Assembly (NCBI RefSeq): GCF_030817075.1 | Contig: NZ_JAUSYU010000001.1 | Coordinates: forward strand, 124,001 to 188,000 | From: Arthrobacter sp. V1I9 | GTDB taxonomy: Bacteria > Actinomycetota > Actinomycetes > Actinomycetales > Micrococcaceae | Reading direction: 5' to 3' | DNA: 64,000 nucleotides | Shown here: positions 27,358 to 35,285 of the stretch, piece after piece | How the letters are laid out: each line of letters begins with the position of its first letter | How positions within the stretch are numbered: position 1 is the stretch's first letter | Notes under the pieces: model-generated | Told to the model about the DNA's origin: nothing | Databases searched by the model: none | Seen by the model: the letters and a program-made list of their open reading frames with translations, nothing else | Program-made: the position numbers and the translations under genes

Positions 27358-27385
27358 AATACGCTTCCGGGTGAAGAATGGTTCA
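27358..27385 (-). promoter_or_regulatory. SigL-type ECF promoter for the lipoprotein gene
   Basis: On the minus strand, TGAACC (27385-27380), exactly 16 nt, then CGTATT (27363-27358). Mycobacterial SigL recognises TGAACC with a CGT-type -10 at 16-17 nt. Predicted start of transcription is about 27350, giving a leader of about 45 nt. Confidence 0.7.
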
Positions 27386-27387
27386 AA

Positions 27388-27415
27388 TGAACCAAATTCC
27401 GGCTGCGGACGTCGT
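27388..27415 (+). promoter_or_regulatory. SigL-type ECF promoter for the sigma/anti-sigma operon
   Basis: TGAACC (27388-27393), exactly 16 nt, then CGTCGT (27410-27415). It is the mirror image of the lipoprotein promoter, and the two -35 boxes form one palindrome with a 2-nt spacer. It implies autoregulation and a transcript start near 27422, which supports the sigma start at 27474. Confidence 0.7.
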
Positions 27416-27473
27416 ACCAGCCGGAAGCAGCACGGAGGCGAGCGTGCTGCAGGCCGGGACGGGAGGTCCTGAA

Positions 27474-27974
27474 ATGCCTCTGGATGAGGATGTGGTGGAG
27501 TCCATTTACCGTGAACACGGCCCGGCCCTGCGCCGCTTCGTGCTCAGTGCGTCCCGGGACCCGCAACTGGCCGAAGATGTTGTCCAGGAAACCGTGCTCC
27601 GTGTATGGCAGCACGCGCCGGAGGTCACCGGAAGCCTCCGCAGCTATCTTTTCCGGACGGCCAGGAACATCATGATCGACAATTACCGCCGGGCGCAGCG
27701 CCGCCCGGCCGAAACCCTCGACGACGGCCTTGCCGATTCTGCGGATGCTGTGGAACGCGTGGATGAGCTGTTGAACAGGGTGCTGATCGAGGAAGCGCTG
27801 CTCCGCCTCAGCTCGGAACACCGGGACGTGCTGGTTGCCCTGCACTACCGCCGCTTCACCGTGAATGAGGCAGCGGTGCAGTTGAACGTCCCGAGCGGAA
27901 CGGTGAAGTCCCGTGCCTTCTACGCTGTGCGGGCGTTGCGGACCATTCTGGACGAGATGGGGGTGGAACGGTGA
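27474..27974 (+). CDS. sigL: SigL-like ECF sigma factor
   Basis: A 166-residue ECF sigma factor. Region 2 is about 8-75 (VESIYREHGPALRRFVLSA, LAEDVVQETVLRVWQHA, LFRTARNIMIDNYRR); region 4 is about 105-160 (LSSEHRDVLVALHYRRFTV and VPSGTVKSRAFYAVRAL). ATG 27474 is chosen over ATG 27378: GGAGG lies 7 nt upstream, the family start MPLDEDVVE follows, and the predicted promoter lies between the two candidates. It overlaps the anti-sigma gene by 4 nt (GTGA). The assignment as SigL-like rests on the TGAACC promoter and RslA-like partner. Confidence 0.8.
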   Translation: MPLDEDVVESIYREHGPALRRFVLSASRDPQLAEDVVQETVLRVWQHAPEVTGSLRSYLFRTARNIMIDNYRRAQRRPAETLDDGLADSADAVERVDELLNRVLIEEALLRLSSEHRDVLVALHYRRFTVNEAAVQLNVPSGTVKSRAFYAVRALRTILDEMGVER

Positions 27975-28639
27975 ACGCTTCCGAGCAGCACCAGTTGCTG
28001 GGCGCCTACCTTCTGGGCGGACTGGACGCCGAGGATTTGAAGGGTTTCGAAGCGCACCTGCAGGGTTGCGTGAAATGCCGGGATGAGCTTGCCCGGCTTG
28101 AGAAAGTGCCCGCCTTGCTGGACGCCCTTCCGGTGCCGGACGCTGTGGCGCTCACCGTGGTCCCGGCTGGATTGGGTGCGCCGCCCGCCCCTGCAGCCGG
28201 GGCGCCGGTGTACCTCCTGTCCAAACTGGCGAACCGCCGCCGTAAGGCGCGACGGCGGTGGGCGGCTCTGGTAGGCGCTGTGGCCGCAGCGTGCCTCGCC
28301 GTGGGGATGGCGGTGGGTCCGCTGCTGAACCGGCCCGCGCAACCGGACGCCACATATTCAGTGCAGTCCGGAGGCGGCCTGCAGTTCAGCATCGACCTGG
28401 CCCGGAAGAACTGGGGAACCGAGCTGGCCGTGAACGGCAGCAGCCTCCCCTCCGACGGGACATTGTCGCTGTGGGTGCGGGACCGTGCCGGCGGCGAGGA
28501 CCGTGCGTGCGCCTGGACGGCCACCCCGAGCGGCAGGGTCAAGGTTACCGGTGCCACGCCCATCCAGCTGACCAGCATTTCGAGTGTGGAACTGCGGGAC
28601 GGCACGCAGCAGGCCGTCGCGGTGATCACCGTACCCTAG
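27971..28639 (+). CDS. Zinc-dependent membrane anti-sigma factor (RslA/RskA type)
   Basis: A 222-residue protein. The N-terminal zinc anti-sigma domain has the HxxxCxxC motif in FEAHLQGCVKCRDEL (about 27-41). A basic stretch (NRRRKARRR) precedes one membrane helix (ALVGAVAAACLAVGMAVG), then comes an RskA-like extracellular domain with ARKNWGTELAVNG and TPIQLTSISSVEL. Known members release their sigma factor on oxidation of the Cys or by regulated proteolysis. GTG start overlaps the sigma stop. It should bind the sigma factor encoded just before. Confidence 0.88.
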   Translation: MNASEQHQLLGAYLLGGLDAEDLKGFEAHLQGCVKCRDELARLEKVPALLDALPVPDAVALTVVPAGLGAPPAPAAGAPVYLLSKLANRRRKARRRWAALVGAVAAACLAVGMAVGPLLNRPAQPDATYSVQSGGGLQFSIDLARKNWGTELAVNGSSLPSDGTLSLWVRDRAGGEDRACAWTATPSGRVKVTGATPIQLTSISSVELRDGTQQAVAVITVP

Positions 28640-28663
28640 CGTCTGGACCCTGACTCGAGGCGC

Positions 28664-28681
28664 TGGGCCGGCACTGGCCCA
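28664..28681 (+). terminator. Weak hairpin after the sigma operon
   Basis: Arms TGGGCC and GGCCCA with a 6-nt loop, about 25 nt after the stop and before a convergent gene. Short, no T-run. Confidence 0.3.
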
Positions 28682-28715
28682 ACGACACCGGTGAAGCCGC
28701 GCGGGAGCGGGCGGT

Positions 28716-29519
28716 CTACTGGGTCATCTTCCCGAGGCGTGCGCGGACGGTCATAAAGACGCCGTAGCAGATCAGCCCCGCGCCGACCGCTGCCAGGAGA
28801 TAGACGCCGAACGGCTGGTCACGGAGCCCCCGAAGCCCGCCGTCAAGCCCGGTGGACTCCTCTGGGTGCGCTTGCAGGGTGGCTATGGCAATCAGCAGCC
28901 CGGTCAGCAACAGCACAGTGCCCTTGGCCACGTACCCTGTCACGCCCAGGACGGTGACGGCCGTTCTTGGGGTGGAGGATGCAGGCATCACCAGATGTTT
29001 TTCGAAGGACTTTCGCAGCCCACGGATCCCGTAGACGACACCGGTAACGGCAATGCCGATGCCCAGCAGGACCAGCAGCGCCACGCCGCCCGGAGCCTTC
29101 ATCACGGAAGCGGTAAAGTCGCTGGCCGCCTGTTGGTTGTCCCCGCCGGAACCGGTACCCCGCGCGAAGGACATCAGCGTGAGGGCCAGCCCCGCGAACA
29201 CCAGAGCCTGTGCCGCTGCCTTGGCCTTCTTCCCGGCCTTTTCCTTGGTGGGCAGCCGGTTGTAATCAAAGATGGCATCGCTGGTCTGCCACAGCGCGAG
29301 GGCTGCGCAGGCGGCAAAGCTGGCCCACAACAGGAAAGGCCCCGCCGGCTGGGTGGCGAGCTCAGCTACCGCACCGCTGAAATCAGCGTTGCCGGTACCG
29401 CCCATGGCCAGCCGGATCGCGATGGCGCCCACCAGCAGATGCAGGATGCCGCTCGCCGCAAACCCCGCCCTGGCCAGCAGTTCCAGACTGCGGGAGTTGG
29501 TTGACACTCTCCGCTGCAT
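28716..29519 (-). CDS. DUF1206 membrane protein
   Basis: A 267-residue protein made of three DUF1206 units, each with two membrane helices. The unit starts are recognisable at LELLARAGFAASGILHLLVG (about 13), at the middle unit around AAAQALVFAGLALTLMSFA, and VTGYVAKGTVLLLTGLLIA (about 197). The internal repetition and the length fit the family. No function is known for DUF1206. It is convergent with the anti-sigma gene and stands alone. Confidence 0.8.
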   Translation of the reverse strand: MQRRVSTNSRSLELLARAGFAASGILHLLVGAIAIRLAMGGTGNADFSGAVAELATQPAGPFLLWASFAACAALALWQTSDAIFDYNRLPTKEKAGKKAKAAAQALVFAGLALTLMSFARGTGSGGDNQQAASDFTASVMKAPGGVALLVLLGIGIAVTGVVYGIRGLRKSFEKHLVMPASSTPRTAVTVLGVTGYVAKGTVLLLTGLLIAIATLQAHPEESTGLDGGLRGLRDQPFGVYLLAAVGAGLICYGVFMTVRARLGKMTQ

Positions 29520-29672
29520 CAGCGGCCTGTCTTAATTCTCTTTTGATGGCTGTTCCCTCTATGCAGGCGCCGATGCGCTGATGTTTCGTGCCTCGGCATA
29601 AGGGCAATCGTGCCACGCCGGGATGCCACGTGCCAGTGATCCAGCAGTGCTGAATGTGTGAAGGCGCTGGAA

Positions 29673-30596
29673 TTATCGGCGGCGGTAGCAGAGGTCGAAG
29701 ATGAGCCGCCCGGCTTCGTGGGCCTTGCCCTCGAAGCTGGTCCTGATCCGGCCCTCGAACCGCGGCGCCCAACCACCCGTTTCGTCCACACCCTCGTTGG
29801 GCCCGGTGTGTTCTGTGCTGACGGGAGCGCGGCCTTCACGGACCGGGGCTCCGCCCACCACCGATTCCACGCCGGACTGCCACACCTGGGTCAGTGGGCT
29901 TTCCGGTCCGCGGCGCTCGCCGGTGTGCAGGTTCTCAAAGTCTTCCGAATCCGCCAGGACGTCGCGGACGTGGACCGCGTAGTTGGACCAGTCAGTGGCA
30001 ATCCGCCAGAGCCCGCCCTGCTTAAGCGCGCGGGCGGCGAGGTCCGCGAATTCCGGCTGGATAAGGCGCCGCTTGTGATGCCGGGACTTGTGCCACGGGT
30101 CGGGAAAGAAAACCCACAGTTCACTGACGGAACCTGCCGGAAGCATGCTGGCCAGCACCTCCGGCGCATTGGCCTCCACCACACGGACATTGTTCAGCCC
30201 GCGGCTGTTGATCTTGATGATCGTGTTCGCAAGTCCGGGGGTGTAGACCTCCACTGCCAGGAAATCAGTGTCCGGGTTCTCTTCGGCGGCATGGCAAATG
30301 GCGTCACCCAGGCCGGAACCGATCTCCACGATGAGGGGTGCCTTGCGGCCGAACTCCGCCTCGGAGTCGAAAGTGTAGTCCGGGTGGACCGACGTGTTCG
30401 CGACGTGGCGGGGCACGTCGACAGCCCAACGCTCGGCGTGCTCTTCCCATGCGGCCTGCCGGCGGCCCTGCAGCCTGGTTCCGCGGCGAACAAAGCTGAC
30501 GGGCCGGCCTCCGTAGGTGCCGAACGACGCCTGCGTGCCCGGGGTCACCGGCCTCGGGACGTGTTCCGGCTGCGGTGATTCTGGGGATTCGCTCAT
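29673..30596 (-). CDS. trmB: tRNA (guanine-N7)-methyltransferase
   Basis: A 307-residue SAM enzyme that makes m7G46 in tRNA. The N-terminal SFVRRGTRLQGRRQAAWEE is typical of actinobacterial TrmB. SAM binding is at LIVEIGSGLGDAICHAA, and the FFPDPWHKSRHHKRRLIQ block is the family signature with the catalytic Asp. The C-terminal end has GGWAPRFEGRIRTSFEGKA. ATG 30596 follows GGAAGGG and is chosen over an upstream ATG that lacks a site. Somewhat longer than E. coli TrmB because of the N-terminal extension. Confidence 0.92.
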   Translation of the reverse strand: MSESPESPQPEHVPRPVTPGTQASFGTYGGRPVSFVRRGTRLQGRRQAAWEEHAERWAVDVPRHVANTSVHPDYTFDSEAEFGRKAPLIVEIGSGLGDAICHAAEENPDTDFLAVEVYTPGLANTIIKINSRGLNNVRVVEANAPEVLASMLPAGSVSELWVFFPDPWHKSRHHKRRLIQPEFADLAARALKQGGLWRIATDWSNYAVHVRDVLADSEDFENLHTGERRGPESPLTQVWQSGVESVVGGAPVREGRAPVSTEHTGPNEGVDETGGWAPRFEGRIRTSFEGKAHEAGRLIFDLCYRRR

Positions 30597-30632
30597 CCCT
30601 TCCAGAATACCGGCGTAAGAATGGCTCAAGCA

Positions 30633-31052
30633 TCAGTTCCCCAACTGGTCCAGCGCCGGTCCGATGGCCAGGGCAACGACCAAGCCGGCGACGCACAACG
30701 CAAACGCGACGGATGACCGGTCCGGCGAGGGGTCCGGGGAGTTCCTCATGACGGAAATTGCCAGCCCGAGGGAGGGCAAAGCAAACAGAAGCGGCAGGCT
30801 GAAGAACACCAGGGGTGCCACCCAGGGAGTGGGGGATGGGCCGTCGGATGGGTAGGTGCCAAGGATGGCAAACATCGCCAACGGGGCAGTGACAATCATG
30901 CTGAGCACTGCGAGGACCGCCAGTACCACGCTGGCTGTTGCATTGCGCTCGCAGCGACCGGCCCTGGTTTCCTGGGATCCAGCGACATGAGGTGCTTCGG
31001 GTTGGAGTTCCCCATCTGCCGCTGGAGGCTCATCTGGTGGCGGAATACCCAT
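30633..31052 (-). CDS. Small membrane protein, DUF4190-like
   Basis: A 139-residue protein with a Pro/Glu-rich N-terminus and three hydrophobic segments (VVLAVLAVLSMIVTAPLAMF, PLVFFSLPLLFALPSLGLAI, ALCVAGLVVALAIGPAL). The start at 31052 has GAGGAG upstream; the longer frame has none. It resembles DUF4190-type proteins in size and topology only. It lies 36 bp upstream of trmB on the same strand and may be cotranscribed. Function unknown. Confidence 0.6.
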   Translation of the reverse strand: MGIPPPDEPPAADGELQPEAPHVAGSQETRAGRCERNATASVVLAVLAVLSMIVTAPLAMFAILGTYPSDGPSPTPWVAPLVFFSLPLLFALPSLGLAISVMRNSPDPSPDRSSVAFALCVAGLVVALAIGPALDQLGN

Positions 31053-31131
31053 TACTCTCCTCTGATCGGGCCGTTGGCTGCTGTCCCAACGGAGGCAGGC
31101 GGCGAGGGCTTCAACAGCGTAGACCGCCGCT

Positions 31132-32517
31132 ATGTGGATAATTCGTCCGTCAGCCTCCTGCAAGAATGGGCAGGTGACGGAAGCGACGAACGCTGCGGCT
31201 AAAAGGCAGCAGGCGGGAAAGCCCCAGCCGGACAATCTGCCCCGGCCCGGCAACCTGGTGGACGCTGAAATTGATGAGCTGCCGGCGCCGGAACCAACCC
31301 GGGTAGGAAGCCGGAGGGGCCTGGTTTACCTGGGCCTGTGCCTTGTCCTGATCGGTCTGAACCTGCGCACGGTCTTCTCCAGTTTCTCGGCGGTGCTTCC
31401 CGAGGTCACCTCGCAGGCCGCACTTCCAGGTTGGGCGGTGGTAGTGCTGACCACTGTTCCGGTGACGCTGTTGGGCGTCTTCGCGCCCCTGGCCCCGGTC
31501 CTGGCCCGACGCTTCGGCGCCGAACGCGTACTCCTCGGTGCGATGGCGGTCCTCACTGCGGGGCTCCTGCTCCGGCCGGTCGAGCTCCCATGGCTGCAGG
31601 TTTCCGGCCCGCCGGGACCGGCCCACCTGACCGCACTGCTGGCAGGAACAGCGGCCTGCGGTGCCGCCATCGCCCTGTGCAATGTGCTGTTGCCAGGGCT
31701 GGTCAAACGCGACTTCCCGCACCGCCTTGGCCTGATGGGCGGGCTGTACACCACGGCCATCTGCGCCTCTGCCGCCCTCGGCGCCGGCTTCACCTACCCG
31801 CTGTACAAGGCGACGGGGGAGTGGGCTTTGGCGCTGTGGTTCTGGGCGTTGCCTGCCGCCGTCGTCCTTGTCCTGTTCCTGCCGGTGGCAGTCCGGCAGG
31901 ACCCAATCCGGCACCAGGCGGTGAGGGAGGGGGTAAACGTCTGGCGGTCGGCAGTCGCGTGGCAGGTCACGATCTTTATGGTGCTCCAGGCGATGATGTC
32001 CTTCAGTGTGTTCGCCTGGCTGGCACCCATCCTGCGGGAAAGGGGTGTGGACGGCGCCACCGCGGGGCTGGTTGTGTCCGCATGTATTGTGCTGCAGATG
32101 CTCGGCTCGCTCTTTGCGCCCGCGCTGGCTGCACGCGTCCGGGACCAGCGGGCCATCAACATGGTGGTGGCGCTGATGACCGGCGGTGGCTTCGCACTCA
32201 GCATCTTCGGGCCGCTTGAGCTGATTTGGGTGTGGGCCGGACTCCTGGGGCTCGGCCAGGGGAGCCTCACCGCCGTGGCGCTGACCATGATCATGCTCCG
32301 GACCCGGGACGGGCACACGGCGGCGCACCTGTCCGGAATGATGCAGGGCGTGGGCTACGGCCTTGGTTCATCGGGAACGCTTCTGGTGGGACAGTTGCAC
32401 CAGGCCACCGGATCGTTCACAGCGGCCGGCGTCCTTTTTCTGGCCGTGGGCCTGCTCGCGGCGGTTTTCGGCTACCGCGCCGGCCGGAACCGGTTCGTCG
32501 GGGACCCAACTGGGTAG
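31132..32517 (+). CDS. MFS transporter, CynX/NimT-like
   Basis: A 461-residue transporter with 12 membrane segments after a polar N-terminus of about 60 residues. LVYLGLCLVLIGLNLRTVF and PEVTSQAALPGWAVVVLTT are typical of the cyanate/nitroimidazole (CynX/NimT) group. LMGGLYTTAICASAALG and the late AHLSGMMQGVGYGLGSSGT also fit. GTG 31174 is an alternative start that would remove an atypical N-terminus. No cyn genes are near, so substrate is open. The stop codon lies inside a long hairpin. Confidence 0.8.
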   Translation: MWIIRPSASCKNGQVTEATNAAAKRQQAGKPQPDNLPRPGNLVDAEIDELPAPEPTRVGSRRGLVYLGLCLVLIGLNLRTVFSSFSAVLPEVTSQAALPGWAVVVLTTVPVTLLGVFAPLAPVLARRFGAERVLLGAMAVLTAGLLLRPVELPWLQVSGPPGPAHLTALLAGTAACGAAIALCNVLLPGLVKRDFPHRLGLMGGLYTTAICASAALGAGFTYPLYKATGEWALALWFWALPAAVVLVLFLPVAVRQDPIRHQAVREGVNVWRSAVAWQVTIFMVLQAMMSFSVFAWLAPILRERGVDGATAGLVVSACIVLQMLGSLFAPALAARVRDQRAINMVVALMTGGGFALSIFGPLELIWVWAGLLGLGQGSLTAVALTMIMLRTRDGHTAAHLSGMMQGVGYGLGSSGTLLVGQLHQATGSFTAAGVLFLAVGLLAAVFGYRAGRNRFVGDPTG

Positions 32518-32561
32518 CAGTAGGTGTCGTTATGAGCGCTCATAACGACACCTGCTGCTAC
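32514..32561. terminator. 48-nt near-perfect palindrome between convergent MFS genes
   Basis: A perfect 32-bp palindrome at 32522-32553 (arms AGGTGTCGTTATGAGC and GCTCATAACGACACCT, no loop) is extended by GTAGCAG/CTGCTAC arms with one T-G wobble. The stop codon of the plus-strand gene is in the left arm. Most likely a two-way terminator, although a site for a dimeric protein is possible. Confidence 0.6.
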
Positions 32562-32574
32562 TTACGTGGGAAAA

Positions 32575-33865
32575 CTAGTGCGTCAGGTCCTTGCCCTTCG
32601 TTTCCGGGATGGTGAACACGAACAGGGCACTGACCACGAGCAGCAGCACGGCGTAAACGTTGAACAGGTCCGGCAGTTGGAGGGTAGTGCCCAGCCACTG
32701 CTGCAGGTACGGCGCGGTGCCGCCGAACAGCGCCACGCAGATGGAGTACGGGACGCCCACGCCCACCGTGCGGATGCTGGTGGGGAAAAGTTCGGCATAC
32801 ACGGCCGGAACAATGGCGGCGCTCGCGGCAATGAAGATCAGCATCACGGACATGCCGACAGCCAGCTGCCACGCGGAATCCTTGAGCAGCCAGGTCATGG
32901 GGAAGTGCATGACGGCGGACCCGATGGCGCCGGACCAGAGCACTTTCTTGCGGCCGATGCGGTCCGACAGTTTGCCCCAGAAGGGCAGCGCCGCGATGAA
33001 CTACGATGTTGCCGATGACGCCGGCCCAGAGGGCTTCGCCGCGGTCGATCTTCAGTGCGGTGGTGGCGTAGCTCGGGGCAACTACGCCCCAGATGTAGTA
33101 AATCACCGTAAGCCCGACGGTCAGGCCGATGACTTGCAGGGCCTGCCTGCGGTGGCGGACAATCTGCGGCCAGATCGGCGCGCGCTTCTCGCCGGCGGAT
33201 TCGCTTTCGAAGGCCTCGGTCTCGTGCAGCCTGGACCGCATGATTAGGGCGTAGAGCCCCAGCGCCGCGCCGATCAGGAACGGGATGCGCCAGCCCCACG
33301 CGTTCATGGCCTCCGTGCTGAGCACCATGTTCAGGACGGCGCCAAGAAGCGTGCCGAACAGGATGCCCACCGTCCCGGACGTGTAGATCAGGGTGGCCCA
33401 GAATCCGCGCTTTTCCTTCGGCGCCATCTCGGAGAGATACGTCTGCGACGACGGCAGCTCACCGCCGTGCGCAAGGCCCTGGACCAGCCGGGCCACCAGC
33501 AGCATCAGTGACGCCCAGGCGCCGATGCTCGCGAACGTGGGCGCAATGCCGATCATCAGGCTGCCCAGCGATGCCAGGCCCACGGCCAAGGTCATGGACG
33601 TCTTGCGGCCCACCCGGTCGCCGATCCAGCCGAACAGGAATCCGCCGAAGGGCCGGGCAACGAAACCGACGGCGAAGATCGCCAGCGTGGACAGAACGGC
33701 CGACGCCGGGTCCGCCTTGCTGAACAGTTGGCTGGCGATGAAGGGGGTGAAGGTTGCATAGATGGCCCAGTCGTACCATTCAACGGCATTGCCGATCCCG
33801 GTACCCACGAGGGTCTTCCGCATTGCTGCGCGCTCAGTGCGCTGGGTGCTGATGGTGGACGTCAT
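32575..33865 (-). pseudogene. MHS-family MFS metabolite:proton symporter, frameshifted
   Basis: The first about 288 residues are intact: GNAVEWYDWAIYATFTPF, the loop RPFGGFLFGWIGDRVGRK and six N-terminal helices are typical of the metabolite:H+ symporter group (ShiA/ProP-like). At about 33001 an extra base breaks the frame within the motif that should read NIVFIAALPFWGK. Past it the correct sequence continues in another frame to a normal end (FVFTIPETKGKDLTH, stop at 32575). Read through the shift, the product loses its last third. Start ATG 33865 has AGGAAGAG upstream. It lies 27 bp after the M20 amidohydrolase gene and likely shares its transcript. Real mutation or sequencing error cannot be told. 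Confidence 0.8.
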
Positions 33866-33891
33866 CGAAGTTCTCTTCCTGGAAAGGTGGA

Positions 33892-35154
33892 TCAGGAGTT
33901 CGTGGGGGACTGCGAAAGCGCGGCGAGGCGCTGCGTGGCGAGCTCCGCGTAGAGGGCGGCACCGTCCGCCAGCACGCCGTCGTCGAACGTTGCGTACGGT
34001 GAGTGGTTGAACGGTGAGGCGGCGTGGTCAACGCCGCGGGGGACGGCGCTGAGGCCAATGAACGTGCCGGGCACCTCGGCCAGGACCCTGGAGAAGTCCT
34101 CCGAACCGCTCAGCGGCGTGGCCCAGCGGGAAAGCCGGGAATCGCCGAACATTTCGGTGATGACGTTCTCGGCTGTGTGGGTTTCATCCTCGTCCGTGAT
34201 GGTGAGCGGGTACTCCTGCTGGTAGTCGACGTCGACCTCAAGGCCGTGCGCCGATGCGATCCCCCGCAGGAGTCGGGGAATGGAGTCCATCAGTTTTTGC
34301 CGCGAGGCTTCGGAAAAGGTCCGGATGGTGGCCTCGATCCGTGCCGTTTCCGGGATGACGTTCCGCTTGGTCCCGGCGTGCAGGACGCCGACGGAGAGGA
34401 CTACGGGATCGAACATGTTGAACTGGCGGGTGATCATCACCTGCAGCGCAGTGACCATTTCGGCGGCCGCGGTCACGGGATCCTTGGCAGCGTGTGGGGC
34501 GGAACCGTGGCCGCCTGCGCCGAGTACGGTGACCACCAGGCCGTCGGAGGCGCTAAGCATCACGCCGGGTTTGGTAGCGAAGGTGCCGTGCGGTTCCAGG
34601 GCGGAGAACACGTGCATGCCGTACGCGGCGTCGACGCGCCGGCCGGGCGCCTCCAGCACACCCTCCCGGATCATGTAGCTGGCGCCGTCGAAGCCTTCCT
34701 CGCCGGGCTGGAACATCAGGACGACGTCGCCCGCAAGGCGGTGCCGGTTCTCGGCCAGCAGGGTGGCCGCGCCCGTAAGCATCGCGGTGTGGAGGTCATG
34801 GCCGCAGGCGTGCATGGTTCCGTCCACGCGGGAGGTGTAGTCCACGCCGGACTTTTCCTGGACCGGCAGGCCGTCCATGTCGGCGCGGAGCAAGACGGAC
34901 GGCCGCGCGGGCTGAGCCGCGCCGGCTGCCTCAGCGTCCCTGGCAGCAGCCGAGGGCCCCGTGCCGCGCAGCACGGCCGTAACCGACGTCGTTTCCTTGC
35001 CCAGGGTGATTTCGTAGGGCAACCCGTCCAATGCCTTGAGGACTTTCTCCTGCGTCCGCGGCAGGTCCAGGCCGATTTCCGGCTCCTGGTGCATCGCATG
35101 GCGGAACCGGATCAATTCGGGCTGAAGTTCCCTGGCCGCGGGCATGATGGTCAT
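33892..35154 (-). CDS. M20-family amidohydrolase (aminoacylase/hippurate hydrolase type)
   Basis: A 420-residue zinc peptidase-family hydrolase. Metal ligands are in HACGHDLHTAM (about 114-124), the EE pair in QPGEEGFDGASYM, and the late His in PFNHSPYATFDD. FRHAMHQEPEIGLDL is the usual N-terminal block. Such enzymes split N-acyl amino acids, hippurate or auxin conjugates. ATG 35154 has GGAGGAG 5 nt upstream. It is followed by a symporter gene and divergent from a Lrp-type regulator, so the set looks like a small uptake/hydrolysis unit for an acylated amino acid. Confidence 0.88.
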   Translation of the reverse strand: MTIMPAARELQPELIRFRHAMHQEPEIGLDLPRTQEKVLKALDGLPYEITLGKETTSVTAVLRGTGPSAAARDAEAAGAAQPARPSVLLRADMDGLPVQEKSGVDYTSRVDGTMHACGHDLHTAMLTGAATLLAENRHRLAGDVVLMFQPGEEGFDGASYMIREGVLEAPGRRVDAAYGMHVFSALEPHGTFATKPGVMLSASDGLVVTVLGAGGHGSAPHAAKDPVTAAAEMVTALQVMITRQFNMFDPVVLSVGVLHAGTKRNVIPETARIEATIRTFSEASRQKLMDSIPRLLRGIASAHGLEVDVDYQQEYPLTITDEDETHTAENVITEMFGDSRLSRWATPLSGSEDFSRVLAEVPGTFIGLSAVPRGVDHAASPFNHSPYATFDDGVLADGAALYAELATQRLAALSQSPTNS

Positions 35155-35178
35155 TTCTACTCCTCCAAAGAATGGTTT

Positions 35179-35207
35179 AGTCCAGTGTGGGGTGACATGA
35201 CTCACAA
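35179..35207 (-). promoter_or_regulatory. Promoter of the amidohydrolase operon
   Basis: Minus strand TTGTGA (35207-35202), 17 nt, TGGACT (35184-35179). Predicted start near 35172, 18 nt before the amidohydrolase start codon and in the divergent gap with the Lrp-type regulator. Confidence 0.4.
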
Positions 35208-35285
35208 GCAACACATCTCCTCGAAAAATGCAGCGGCACCCCTTCTGCTGCTGCATTCATGCACACCTGCGGAAGAATGGGGACC

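Noticed and set aside
27380..27393. Palindrome GTTC-N4-GAAC considered as a LexA/SOS box
   Set aside because: The arms are in the opposite order to the actinobacterial GAAC-N4-GTTC box, and the ECF -35/-10 spacing explains the palindrome better.
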